NCBI GenBank assembly: GCA_001804885.1
Contig: MHBM01000307.1
Coordinates: forward strand, 28,111-84,769
Direction of reading: 5' to 3'
DNA from: Lentisphaerae bacterium RIFOXYA12_FULL_48_11
GTDB lineage: Bacteria; Verrucomicrobiota; Kiritimatiellia; UBA8416; YA12-FULL-48-11
Length of the DNA stretch: 56,659 nt
Shown: one piece after another, positions 30,322-39,398 of the stretch
Layout of the letters: every line of letters begins with the position of its first letter
How positions within the stretch are numbered: position 1 is the stretch's first letter
Notes under the pieces: generated by a model
What the model saw: only the letters and a program-made list of their open reading frames with translations
Told to the model about the DNA's origin: nothing
The model's database searches: none
Position numbers and translations under genes: made by a program

Positions 30322-33300
30322 TCAATGATCCCACTCGACGATACAAATCTTCTGTTGCCTGCCGCTGCAGGGGTTGAAATATTTCGTTTTGATTTCAAGG
30401 ACTTCATCGGTTCCTGTCACATTTAAAGGGACGTCCTGTAGCCAATTAGTATATTCCCATGGTTCGTTTGATACCCATTTCCATTCACCAGTAAGTTTAT
30501 CCCTGTAACCGCCAATCCATATCTGGTTTGAGGCATGATATATTTTTAGTATCCATTCCTGTTCTTCTCTGCTTGTGATGGTTACAAGATGACCTCCAAG
30601 CGCCGTGCAGTGTTTTCTTGCATCTTCCCAGGACATGGGTAGGGAAAATAATACATAATGATGCCCTTTGAAATATTCGACCCCGTTAGGGATGTTGTAT
30701 GGTGTTTGCATGACGGGAATTGCCGCATTAACTGTCTGTTTGGCCAGGTAACAAATGTTTGACATTGCCGGGACATCCTCCCAATCCGCCAAGATCTTTG
30801 CCGCGGCTTTTCGTGCGAGATCATATTTTTTGTTTGCCAGGGCATCTTTAACGGTATCAAAAAGACACAGCGTCAGTGATAAATCGGCATCCCCGATTCT
30901 GTTGAGGACCCTTGTCAGAGTTTTTGTTTCGGCGAGCAGGAATAAATTGGACGATGTCTGCTCATCTAACGATATTCTTGAGAGCGGCATGTCCTTGAGC
31001 GATGAGAGATTTGTAAATTTTGTGCCGGCGATATTTATCGCGACCAGTGTCAGATTTTTCAGCGGCGAGAAATCGGTGGCTGGGCTATCTCTCATGTTTA
31101 ATTCTGTTAACGGTAAGTTTCTAAGAGGGGTCAGGTCTGTAACGGGGCAGTTGTTTATATTCAGGGAAGTCAGCGGCATTCCCTTTAACGGTGACAAGTC
31201 TGTAACTTCTGTGAAAGATATATCAAGCCTGTTCAAATTCATGTTTTTAAGCGGGGAAAGATCTCGTACCTTTGTCTGGTTGATGCTGAGATTTGCGAGT
31301 GGCAGATTTTTGATAGGCGTGATATCACTAAGCTTACTTGCGTTCACAGAGAGGGAGATAAGAGGCATGGCAGCAAGGGGCGATAAATCATACACATCGG
31401 TCTTATCCAAGTTCAATGTGTTGAGCGGCATGCCTTTCAACGCGGAAATATTTTCAATTCTGGTGGCATAGAGATTCAAGTGATTCAAGGGCATGCCTTT
31501 GATCGGGGTCAAATCGGAAACAAGACTGTTCGTCATATCAAGCCATCGTACGGGAATATCATGTAATCGCGGCAGATCGGAAAATGCCGTATCGCTGAGA
31601 TCGAGTCCGCAATAACCGTTTTTATCGATTACGACATGTTTGTATCTGATACCAGACTCGTTCAGCATTCGTCGCATGAAAGCTTCCAGAGGCTCTCCAG
31701 ATGGTGTTGAACTGGCAATGGTCGCTACAGCTTCGTCGATTCTACCCTGACCCCTGATTCCAAGATACAATGCGTAGATGGCAGAAAGTTCAAGGCTGTT
31801 CTTGTTTCCAGATTTTTTGATTATTCTTTTACACAGATCCAGATTTTCCCGTGCCATTTTGTGTTTGGAATTCAGAGAAAGTGCCTGTTCGTAAGCTTTG
31901 ACGGCATCTTTGAGCCTGAGCATGATTTGGAGCGCATTTCCTTTGCGATATAGGTATTCGGAGTTGTTTGGCTCCAACTCGGCTGCAAATGTTATTTTTT
32001 CCAGTGCTTTTCCCGGTTTTTGAACAGCTACATAGCGTTGAGAGAGGAGTGCAAGGTCGGATGCTGAACTCTTTAGCGCGAGGAGTGCATCATTTGCATG
32101 GCCTCTCTCTGTTTCTGCAACTTTTCTCGCCTTTTCGGCTTTGATCCATTCCGTAGCGCTGATTGTGATTCCTGTGAAAGTGAGGACCAGAAGGATTGCA
32201 ACCAGCGCTGTAACCGTTTTATGCCGTTTTATAAATAAACCGATATGTCGCCATAAACCTGCATGTTCAGCAGATGTTGTAAAACCATTCTGATATGCCT
32301 CAACATCATTTTGAAGTTTTTGCACTGTCTGGTATCTTTTCCATGGATCAAGATCCATTGCTTTCATTGAAACCGCTGCAAGAGGTTCGGGTATGATTTC
32401 GTTGGGCAAATGCCTGAGGCGTATATATTTAATGATGGTATTTACAGATGATTTTACAGGTGTACGTACGACTTTCCCGAATATGGTCTTTCGTGGGTTA
32501 TATTCTGTTGGGTACGGAATGGCTCCTGTGGTGATTTTCGTTACGGCCTCCAGCATATCCTTCCCTTCGACGGGAATGTGCAGTGTCAGTATGTGGTAAA
32601 GGATAGATCCGAGGGCGTAGACGTCTGTTCTTTCGTCAAGCTCGGCTGTTCTTCCAAGTGCCTGTTCCGGGGCCATGAATCCTGGTGTTCCCATAATCGC
32701 ACCAATAACGGTTTTCAATGTATCGAAGGCTGCATCTTTTCTAACGGAATCAATTGCATTTTGGGCGATTTCTGCATTCTGCGGATCTTTCTCGTTTCTG
32801 TGTGATTGCTTTATTTTGTGCCTTGGGAAAATTTTTGCCAACCCCCAGTCCATTACCTGGACTTCACCGAAATCTCCAACCATTATATTTTCGGGCTTGA
32901 GGTCACGGTGAATGACTCGTTTTGAATGGGCGAAGGCCAGGGCATGGCAAATCTTCTGAAAAATGACGAGCAAGTTGTTTAGGGGAAACTCTTTGATGGT
33001 TTCTTCGTTGCCGCTCCGTACTTCCTTTAAGATCTGGTGCAGGGTTTTTCCTTTTAGCAGTTTCATCGTATAAAAAACATTACCAGCGGCATCAACTCCA
33101 AGTTCGTGGAGAGGAACTATCCCTGGATGCTCGAGCTGACCTGTTATCTGGGCTTCCTCGATAAAACGCAGAATGCCATCATGTCCGGCACCTTTTGGAT
33201 CCAGAAGGACTTTCATAGCTATGTTACGGCGAATATTGGTATCCATTACCGTCAAAATGGCGCCCATTCCGCCTTTGGCAATTGGTGTTCCGACCTCGTA

Positions 33301-33627
33301 ACGGCATTCCTGGTTTGCTGTAACCGTTTTACTTCCATCGTCTTGCTTCAGATCAAGTGTAACGGTTGGTTCAAGCTCGATACCGCCCATGATCTGCCGT
33401 TGCTTCATGTATGCCGCAATGGTAATACCGCCGGTATTGATGCTTGCCTTCATTGAGTTCCTGACGGCGTTTAATATCTCCTGCGACTCATTTGGGGAGG
33501 GATTCCGGGTTGTCCCAAGAATTGGAACAGTCTGCATCGCATTACAGAGAGGGCAGACAATAGGGTGGCCTTGATAAATTGTCTGGACTTCAAGCTTCTG
33601 TTTGCAGTCTGGGCATTCAAACTTCAT
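30322..33627 (-). CDS. Receptor-like Ser/Thr kinase: zinc ribbon, kinase, membrane segment, TPR, LRR, C-type lectin
   Basis: The product has 1101 residues. Residues 1-35 form a zinc ribbon (CPDCKQKL ... CPLCNAMQ). The kinase domain (about 108-445) has AKGGMGAI, Lys139 (IAMKVLL), catalytic loop HRDLKPEN (240-247), DWG (260-262) and APE (319-321), so it looks active. One membrane segment lies at about 471-491. Outside it come a coiled/TPR region (about 500-610), about nine 23-residue leucine-rich repeats (about 672-890; SDLTPIKGMPLNHLNLYATR type), a linker, and a C-type-lectin-like domain (about 977-1101) with SWEDARKHC, GGHLVTITSREEQEW, IWIGGYRD and GEWKWVSNEPWEYTNW. The kinase should be cytoplasmic and the LRR and lectin-like parts periplasmic. 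It lies 8 bases after its paralogue. Confidence 0.88.
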   Translation of the reverse strand: MKFECPDCKQKLEVQTIYQGHPIVCPLCNAMQTVPILGTTRNPSPNESQEILNAVRNSMKASINTGGITIAAYMKQRQIMGGIELEPTVTLDLKQDDGSKTVTANQECRYEVGTPIAKGGMGAILTVMDTNIRRNIAMKVLLDPKGAGHDGILRFIEEAQITGQLEHPGIVPLHELGVDAAGNVFYTMKLLKGKTLHQILKEVRSGNEETIKEFPLNNLLVIFQKICHALAFAHSKRVIHRDLKPENIMVGDFGEVQVMDWGLAKIFPRHKIKQSHRNEKDPQNAEIAQNAIDSVRKDAAFDTLKTVIGAIMGTPGFMAPEQALGRTAELDERTDVYALGSILYHILTLHIPVEGKDMLEAVTKITTGAIPYPTEYNPRKTIFGKVVRTPVKSSVNTIIKYIRLRHLPNEIIPEPLAAVSMKAMDLDPWKRYQTVQKLQNDVEAYQNGFTTSAEHAGLWRHIGLFIKRHKTVTALVAILLVLTFTGITISATEWIKAEKARKVAETERGHANDALLALKSSASDLALLSQRYVAVQKPGKALEKITFAAELEPNNSEYLYRKGNALQIMLRLKDAVKAYEQALSLNSKHKMARENLDLCKRIIKKSGNKNSLELSAIYALYLGIRGQGRIDEAVATIASSTPSGEPLEAFMRRMLNESGIRYKHVVIDKNGYCGLDLSDTAFSDLPRLHDIPVRWLDMTNSLVSDLTPIKGMPLNHLNLYATRIENISALKGMPLNTLNLDKTDVYDLSPLAAMPLISLSVNASKLSDITPIKNLPLANLSINQTKVRDLSPLKNMNLNRLDISFTEVTDLSPLKGMPLTSLNINNCPVTDLTPLRNLPLTELNMRDSPATDFSPLKNLTLVAINIAGTKFTNLSSLKDMPLSRISLDEQTSSNLFLLAETKTLTRVLNRIGDADLSLTLCLFDTVKDALANKKYDLARKAAAKILADWEDVPAMSNICYLAKQTVNAAIPVMQTPYNIPNGVEYFKGHHYVLFSLPMSWEDARKHCTALGGHLVTITSREEQEWILKIYHASNQIWIGGYRDKLTGEWKWVSNEPWEYTNWLQDVPLNVTGTDEVLEIKTKYFNPCSGRQQKICIVEWDH

Positions 33628-33635
33628 AATTCAAT

Positions 33636-36600
33636 TCAGCGGTTCCACTCAATAATGAACTTGTAAGCGCTTGTTTTGTCTGCATCATTAAAACCATTAA
33701 GGTAGATGTTAATTACACTCTCTCTGCCACTACTGTTGTCAGGCTGATTAGGGGCCCACGCAGCAAAATCCCATTTTTCGCCGGTTACCCATTTCCATTT
33801 TCCAGTGACAACATCCTTGAATCCGCCCAGGTATGTATAGTCCAGGTTTTGGAAGGTTTCCTGGAGCCATGACCATTTCTCTATACTTGTAACTGTGGCC
33901 AGGTGGCCGCCGAGTCGTTGTGCGAATGCATCTGCATCGCTCCATTTCATCGGTACGGGCGCCATGCAGTAATGGTGTCCAAATGCGGATGTTGTGCCTG
34001 CTGGGAATTCTCCGTTTTTTTCCAGGAATGGAATCAGGAACTCCAGGTACCATTGTGCTGGTTTACATGCATAGGCAAGTGCCGGTACATTGCGGTATTC
34101 CTCGATAATTTTATTTGCTTCAGTTCTTGCTAGGGGGAAATTGTTAATCCTTATTGCTTGTTCGCATTGTTTCAGCAGAGCTATACATTCTATTCCACGC
34201 AGGCTGGTCAGAGATTGAATTGCCTTGATTTGAGGCAGGAGGGCGATCTGGTTGTTGTCCATATAAAGAGTTGTCAGTGGCAATTCCGTAAGCGGGCTGA
34301 GGTCCGTAATGGCCGTGTTCGATATATCTAGCTCATTAATTGACATTCCTTTTAGGGGGGAGAGATCCCTCACGGATGTCGATGTCAGCACCAGGTTGGT
34401 TAGTGGCAGGCTTTTCAGAGGGGCAAGGTTTGAACATTTGCTGCCATACAAAATCAAGGAAGTAACTTTTAATCCTTTCAGTACTGAGAGATCGTTAATA
34501 CCATTAATATAGAGCTTTTTGAGGGGCAAATCTTTTAGAAAATGGAAATCTCTAAAACCTGTATCACGTATATCCAGCTCCTCCAGAGGCATTCCCTTGA
34601 GAGCCGAAATATCCCTGATGCGGCTGCCGCAGAGAAAGAGTGCCTTGAGGGGGGAATTCTTCAGAGGTGTAAGATCTGTCACTTCATTATGATCGGTACG
34701 GAGAAGCGTTAATTCCATGTCTTTAAGAGGGGACAGGTCACTTATTGCTGTGTAACTTATGTCAAGATATGTTAAGGGCAGTCCCCTGAGCAGAGACAGA
34801 TTGTTTACCTTGGAAAGACGAAGGTTCATGTGATTGATCGGCATACCCTGGAGAAGTGATAAATCGGATGACGATGTTGCCGCGAGGCTGACTTTACATA
34901 TATTTTGCGTATCCACCTGCATGGATGTATACTTAAAACCTGAATCGTCCAGGGTTTTTCTTATAATTTTTTCAACTTCATTGCCGCCCCCCATAATAAT
35001 CAGCTGTTGTGCAACGGCGATGGCTTCATCGAATCTCTTCTGGAGCCGAAGGCCGGCATACAATTCACCGACAGTGGCGTTGTAGAACACATTGAATCCT
35101 TTATTCATCTCCAGGAGTTTCTGGCACAGCAATTTGTTTTCGCGTGCCGGCGTAAATGTCGGGTCAATTTTTAAAGCCGTATCATATTCATCTTCGGCTT
35201 CTTTGAGGCGAAGCAGCGTCTGCAGTGCATTACCTTTCAAAGAACGGTATTCTGGATTGTCGGGCATCAGTTCAACTGCCGAAGAGATTCTGCGTAAGGC
35301 TTCAGTTATCTGTTTTTTTTCGATAAATGCTTGGGATAATTCCACAAGATCTGGGATGGAATCGTTAAGGGTTGAGACAGCTACCTTCGCTGTCTGCTCT
35401 TCTTTTTGTGCCAGATACATTGCTTTTTTTGATCTCACCATGAGTACGGTACTGACTATTCCTGTAACTAACGATAGGAACAGAATTGACAGTGTGAGTA
35501 TTGCTACAGTTTTCTGTCGTCGGACAAAGAGTTTGACCTGCCGCCTGAATCCAGCCTGTTCTGCTCTTGTTGCGAACCCATTCTGATATGCGGCGATATC
35601 CTTCTGAAGTTCCTGGACATTCTGGTATCTCTTCCATGGGTCTGCACTAAGTGCCTTCATTGCAACTGCGGCCAGTGAGTCCGGAATTTTCTCAGAAGGC
35701 AGGTGCCGCAACGCGACGTGCTTACTCTGCGTACTTTCCGGCAAATCTTTTTTTGTGACATTATTATAGACGCTAGGTGATGGTATATTGACCATAGCTG
35801 TATTTCTAATTAAATCTCCAAGATCATCGCCAAGAATGGGTGGGTTTAGGGTCAGGATGTTGTAAAGAATGGCGCCAAGTGCAAAGATGTCTGTCCTTTC
35901 ATCAAGTTCTTCTGTTTTGCCGCGGACCTGTTCGGGTGCTATATAACCGAGCGAGCCGACAATGGCGCCGTCTATTAATGCAGGGACCTCATCAGCATTT
36001 GCCGGTTCTTTCGGAATGATAACAAGGTTCTTTCTTTCTTTCTTGGGCAATACCCTTGCCAGCCCCCAATCCATTATCATCACTTCGCCGTAGTCTCCCA
36101 GCATTATGTTCTCTGGGTTTACATCACGGTGTATAACTCTCTTGGAATGTGCGAAGGCTATCGCATTACATATTTTCTGAAAAATTGTAAGAAAATGAGA
36201 GAGCGGATATTTTTTAATGGTTTGTTCGTTCCCGTCGACAATCTTCTGAAGGATCTCCTGCAGTGTTGCGCCCTTGATGAGTTTCATTGTGTAGAAGAGA
36301 TTACCATGTTCATCTACAGCCAGATCGTGTAGCGGTACAATACTTGGATGCTCAAGTTGCCCAGTGATTTGTGCCTCCTCAATAAATCGTTCTATTCTGG
36401 TATTGCTGGCACTTTGTGGATCGAGAAGTATCTTCATCGCCACGTTACGACGGAGATTGATATCTCTGGCGGTAAATATGGCGCCCATGCCTTCCTTGTC
36501 AACAATGTCGCCAAGCTGGTATTTCATATCTTGCTGGGACGTCAGAACCTTTGAAATAGTTGATTCCCCGCTATCAGGCAGGAGGTCTAGTTCTATTCCT

Positions 36601-36839
36601 CCCTTGAGTTGTTTTTGTGACATGAACTCAGCTATCGAAATGCTGTCCTTGTTGATGCCAGATTGAAGAGTCTGCTTTACTGTCTGGAAATTGACATGGA
36701 AGTCGGATGCGTTAGGATGATCAACTTGAATAGAGGGAATGGCCATTTGGGTGTGACATAAAGGACAAAGCACCACCTGTCCGCTATATGTACTCTGGAT
36801 TTCCAGCAACTGTCTGCATCCTGGACATTCGAATTTCAT
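33636..36839 (-). CDS. Receptor-like kinase paralogue with altered catalytic loop
   Basis: The 1067-residue product is a paralogue of the adjacent downstream gene with the same layout: zinc ribbon (1-33), kinase domain (about 107-425), membrane segment (about 444-467), TPR-like region (about 490-600), leucine-rich repeats (about 650-880; SDLSPLKDMELTLLR type) and a C-type-lectin-like domain (about 946-1067; GGHLATVTS, YLGGFKDVVTGKWKWVTGE). Lys136 and DWG (257-259) are kept. However, the catalytic loop reads HRDVNPEN, with Asn241 where Lys is expected, and the glycine loop reads VDKEGMGA. The lectin domain also lacks the first Cys seen in the partner. It may be a weak or dead kinase. It is the first gene of the pair. 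Confidence 0.86.
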   Translation of the reverse strand: MKFECPGCRQLLEIQSTYSGQVVLCPLCHTQMAIPSIQVDHPNASDFHVNFQTVKQTLQSGINKDSISIAEFMSQKQLKGGIELDLLPDSGESTISKVLTSQQDMKYQLGDIVDKEGMGAIFTARDINLRRNVAMKILLDPQSASNTRIERFIEEAQITGQLEHPSIVPLHDLAVDEHGNLFYTMKLIKGATLQEILQKIVDGNEQTIKKYPLSHFLTIFQKICNAIAFAHSKRVIHRDVNPENIMLGDYGEVMIMDWGLARVLPKKERKNLVIIPKEPANADEVPALIDGAIVGSLGYIAPEQVRGKTEELDERTDIFALGAILYNILTLNPPILGDDLGDLIRNTAMVNIPSPSVYNNVTKKDLPESTQSKHVALRHLPSEKIPDSLAAVAMKALSADPWKRYQNVQELQKDIAAYQNGFATRAEQAGFRRQVKLFVRRQKTVAILTLSILFLSLVTGIVSTVLMVRSKKAMYLAQKEEQTAKVAVSTLNDSIPDLVELSQAFIEKKQITEALRRISSAVELMPDNPEYRSLKGNALQTLLRLKEAEDEYDTALKIDPTFTPARENKLLCQKLLEMNKGFNVFYNATVGELYAGLRLQKRFDEAIAVAQQLIIMGGGNEVEKIIRKTLDDSGFKYTSMQVDTQNICKVSLAATSSSDLSLLQGMPINHMNLRLSKVNNLSLLRGLPLTYLDISYTAISDLSPLKDMELTLLRTDHNEVTDLTPLKNSPLKALFLCGSRIRDISALKGMPLEELDIRDTGFRDFHFLKDLPLKKLYINGINDLSVLKGLKVTSLILYGSKCSNLAPLKSLPLTNLVLTSTSVRDLSPLKGMSINELDISNTAITDLSPLTELPLTTLYMDNNQIALLPQIKAIQSLTSLRGIECIALLKQCEQAIRINNFPLARTEANKIIEEYRNVPALAYACKPAQWYLEFLIPFLEKNGEFPAGTTSAFGHHYCMAPVPMKWSDADAFAQRLGGHLATVTSIEKWSWLQETFQNLDYTYLGGFKDVVTGKWKWVTGEKWDFAAWAPNQPDNSSGRESVINIYLNGFNDADKTSAYKFIIEWNR

Positions 36840-36904
36840 TTGTGAGGTGGAATTTTATGGGAAAGTTCTTCAAGTTTCAACAACAAGGGACATTAAAACC
36901 ACGC

Positions 36905-36933
36905 TTGCTTCCTGGAAAAGGATAGGGGATAAT
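36905..36933 (+). promoter_or_regulatory. putative promoter of ssrA
   Basis: TTGCTT (36905-36910) and GATAAT (36928-36933) are separated by 17 bases and lie just upstream of the mature tmRNA 5' end at 36946. Since tmRNA is trimmed at its 5' end, transcription starting near 36940 would fit. The match is moderate. Confidence 0.45.
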
Positions 36934-36945
36934 AATTAAAAATTT

Positions 36946-37301
36946 GGGGGCGACTGGTTTCGACGTGTTGGTTGAAGCTGCAGTTGCGCGCCGAGGATTC
37001 CGGTTGGCCTCGTAAAAAATCCGGAAAAACAACATAAAGGCCAACGAAGAATTGGCTCTCGCGGCCTAATTAAGCCGTGACGTCTCGCCGCTGATATCTG
37101 CTAGGCGGAGTGAGGCGACGACAGCAGGTTAGCCAGTAGCTGGGTGGCCGGGATTACTGGTGAAACACTTTCGTGGCCGCTGGCTGTTGCAATGGCCTGT
37201 CAACCGGCAGTTGCAATGGCGAGAACTAATGGTTGGACACGCGCGTAGATGCTGTAGTGACTCCATCGCGGACGGGGGTTCAATTCCCCCCGCCTCCACC
37301 A
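36946..37301 (+). ncRNA. ssrA: transfer-messenger RNA (tmRNA)
   Basis: tmRNA rescues ribosomes stalled on broken mRNA and tags the product for proteolysis. The tRNA-like ends are present: the 5' GGGGGCG pairs with CGCCUCC before the 3' ACCA (one G-U pair), and the T-arm GGGGGTTCAATTCCCCC lies at the 3' end with CCA encoded. The 5' side continues GACTGGTTTCGACG, a well-conserved start. The tag frame begins with the resume codon GCC at 37040-37042 and reads ANEELALAA, then stop TAA at 37067-37069. The tag ends LALAA, suited to ClpXP recognition. Length 356 bases and the one-piece form are usual. Pseudoknot pairing was not worked out in detail. Confidence 0.95.
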
Positions 37302-37418
37302 TTCTTGCTTACATTGACAGCAGATGACACGCCTTGACTCCAAAAGCTAGATTAGTGATCTTTATGTTCTCGGGGGGGATAATTCTTATAATAAATAGCC
37401 ATATGCACGCTAAATACC

Positions 37419-38561
37419 TTAAATTCTGTGATAACGGCAGAAATCCTGGCACAGACGATTGAATGTCTTTCCTTCAATAATACATGCGAACTCTTTTCCT
37501 ACGGCAGTTGCCCGTATCCTGAGATCCTTGTCGTCAGTGATCAGGATAGTGCTTTGTTGATTGTGGGCAGTTATCTTTATCATTTCAAGTATTCGCGGGT
37601 CAGCAAATGCTCCGGGATGGGGGGTCGTGCTTACATTTCCTATAGGAAGAAATCCGGCGCCTTGGAATCGTTCGATTCGATTTAAAGCCAAGCGCGCACC
37701 CTTGCCTTGGCGGGTTTCATATGCATATTTTCTCTTGAGGTTGAAAATTTCGTCGTATTGGATGCCGTCTAACGTGATTTGTTTTTTTGCGTGGTGAAGA
37801 ATCGAAAATAGCGCATTAAACAAAACATTGTATTCGTCGGACATCCAGACGTTAGAGTCTATTATCAGCTGATGGATATTCTTGTTGCTTATAAATTTTT
37901 CACAATTAAAGGCATTTATTTTTGGATCTGCCATTGGGGCGGGGCATGGCCCCGCCTTTATATTGTGTAGGGATGGCGGGCTGTTTGCCATTTGTTGATT
38001 GGGTGAATGAATTTGTTTATTGTCGTGTACTGAGCTGGTGCTGGTAGCTGAGGTTTCTGTCTTGTGGTGTGTTCTTGGCTGAGCCCGGTGATGGTCCAGT
38101 GCTTTCCTTATCTGGTTACCGTACTGTGATCGCATCCAACTTCGTTCCATATTAACATAATGGACACTCTTAATAATCATCTCCAGGCAATAGACTGAAG
38201 GGCCTTTTCTCGGGGGCCATTCCTGAGAAAGGAAATCTTTGAAATCCTGGTTACTCACGAATTTCCACAGATCTTCGATGTGGATTTCCTTGGACCATGA
38301 GTCGGCATTCGGATGAACGCCAATAAGGATGGTTGCCATAATACCCGCAATTCCTTTTGTTCTCTTCCTGGTTATCGATAACTGCTTAATCCCGAAGCCA
38401 AATTGTTTGTCGGCGAAAATATCGTCGGCAGTGTGAATATTATTGTAGTCAAGTCCGCCAAACCAGAAGTAACGTGTAGGGATGAATCCCTTGTATACGT
38501 AATTCTTTCCATCAATGGAGAATCCGATTTCTTTTAAATCAGCTGTTCTTTCTTTTTTCAT
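37419..38561 (-). CDS. PIN-domain nuclease-like protein with unknown N-terminal domain
   Basis: The product (380 residues from ATG 38561) has a C-terminal PIN-like domain (about 228-380). Its acidic residues fit a metal site: Asp235 in LIIDSNVWMS, Glu271 in IQYDEIFNLK, Asp321 in FADPRILEM and Asp343/Asp346 in ILITDDKDLRIRA. PIN domains usually act as RNases. The N-terminal part (about 1-155) is not recognised; it contains YFWFGGLDYNNIH and WPPRKGPSVYCLEM. A His/Ser/Pro/Asn-rich linker lies at about 155-215. The start is preferred over a TTG at 38585 because AGGTG precedes it. No antitoxin-sized partner is adjacent; the closest gene encodes another nuclease-fold protein. Confidence 0.7.
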   Translation of the reverse strand: MKKERTADLKEIGFSIDGKNYVYKGFIPTRYFWFGGLDYNNIHTADDIFADKQFGFGIKQLSITRKRTKGIAGIMATILIGVHPNADSWSKEIHIEDLWKFVSNQDFKDFLSQEWPPRKGPSVYCLEMIIKSVHYVNMERSWMRSQYGNQIRKALDHHRAQPRTHHKTETSATSTSSVHDNKQIHSPNQQMANSPPSLHNIKAGPCPAPMADPKINAFNCEKFISNKNIHQLIIDSNVWMSDEYNVLFNALFSILHHAKKQITLDGIQYDEIFNLKRKYAYETRQGKGARLALNRIERFQGAGFLPIGNVSTTPHPGAFADPRILEMIKITAHNQQSTILITDDKDLRIRATAVGKEFACIIEGKTFNRLCQDFCRYHRI

Positions 38562-38822
38562 TTCACCTGTATTTTGGCCCGACAATGTATTGAGAATATG
38601 TTCTGTTTATCAAGATAAACTATCAGGTCATTAAGTTTTTCGAGGTGTCGCACATCAAGAAGTAGTCAATCAATATTTATGACAGGATGGAATCGGGGAG
38701 AGATGGTAGTGCTATCTGATGATTTGCAGGAAGGTGTTCTCGATGTCGAATAGTAGTGTGTATGCGTTCCGATAGAGGAATATATTTAACGGTGGTCAGT
38801 CATAAGCGACGTTACTGCTTGC
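38562..38822. other. 261-base gap between the two nuclease-fold genes, nothing recognised
   Basis: No convincing reading frame, hairpin terminator, tRNA or repeat is visible here. The region is AT-rich and may hold the promoter of the PIN-domain gene, which begins at its left edge on the minus strand. Confidence 0.4.
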
Positions 38823-39398
38823 TCAATTTTTAATTTCCAATCTTCGTTGAAGCGAATAAACATGTTTTTTATCTTTTGTCCGTCGTGTCCTAATTAGGTC
38901 TTCTGTTTGTCGAGATGCCTCAATCTCGGAACGTATAATATTGATAATCTGCTCTGTTTCCTGCGTGTTTGGGCTGGATTTCTGCCATACCATCATGAAG
39001 TCAAAATGCCCACCATGAACAACTAAATGCCCAGGCACTGGACCCTCAAAAGCACCTAGCAAAACTCCATAACGAAGATATGGATGGATGTTTTTATGAG
39101 TACATGCCTTTTGACCGAAACTTATGGCATCATGTGTTGTAATGGTTTCCAGTTTTGTTTCGATGAGTACCCTGGGACACCAGGACAGGTTTGAAAATGT
39201 TTCTGTTATCAGTATATCAGTCTCGTATGATTGCATTTCCAGTTCAGAAGGTTTGTTGTTTTTCTCATACCTTGTAACACAACCAGCATATGGCAACTTT
39301 TTCCTGGTTAAAACTTGAAGACTTTCATCTCCCATGGCGGAAACAATCTTCTGTATCGAAGGTTGAAGTATATCTTTTACCCATGATGTTTCTTTCAT
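38823..39398 (-). CDS. PD-(D/E)XK nuclease-fold protein, unknown role
   Basis: The 191-residue product has a PD-(D/E)XK-like core. A helix with Glu54 is followed by YETDILIT (Asp61), and after a short strand comes RVLIETKLET with Glu80-x-Lys82. An amphipathic helix (THDAISFGQKACTHKNIH) and a strand LRYGVLLGAFEG come next, which matches the order of this fold. It resembles restriction-type or repair nucleases. No methyltransferase or specificity subunit is nearby. A charged C-terminal helix follows (TEDLIRTRRTKDKKH). It lies 261 bases upstream of the PIN gene on the same strand. The exact family is not recognised. Confidence 0.65.
   Translation of the reverse strand: MKETSWVKDILQPSIQKIVSAMGDESLQVLTRKKLPYAGCVTRYEKNNKPSELEMQSYETDILITETFSNLSWCPRVLIETKLETITTHDAISFGQKACTHKNIHPYLRYGVLLGAFEGPVPGHLVVHGGHFDFMMVWQKSSPNTQETEQIINIIRSEIEASRQTEDLIRTRRTKDKKHVYSLQRRLEIKN

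Noticed and set aside
30986-31660. Regular repeats of about 69 bases in the kinase gene, considered as CRISPR or tandem repeat DNA
   Set aside because: The period is 23 codons and the translated repeats are leucine-rich repeats in frame; the DNA copies are diverged and there are no spacers.
36946-37418. Integration of a mobile element at ssrA
   Set aside because: I saw no integrase gene, and the ssrA 3' end (TTCAATTCCCCC onward) is not repeated downstream in this window, so an island boundary is not supported.
38823-39398. A restriction-modification system
   Set aside because: No methyltransferase or specificity gene is adjacent; only the nuclease-like fold is visible.
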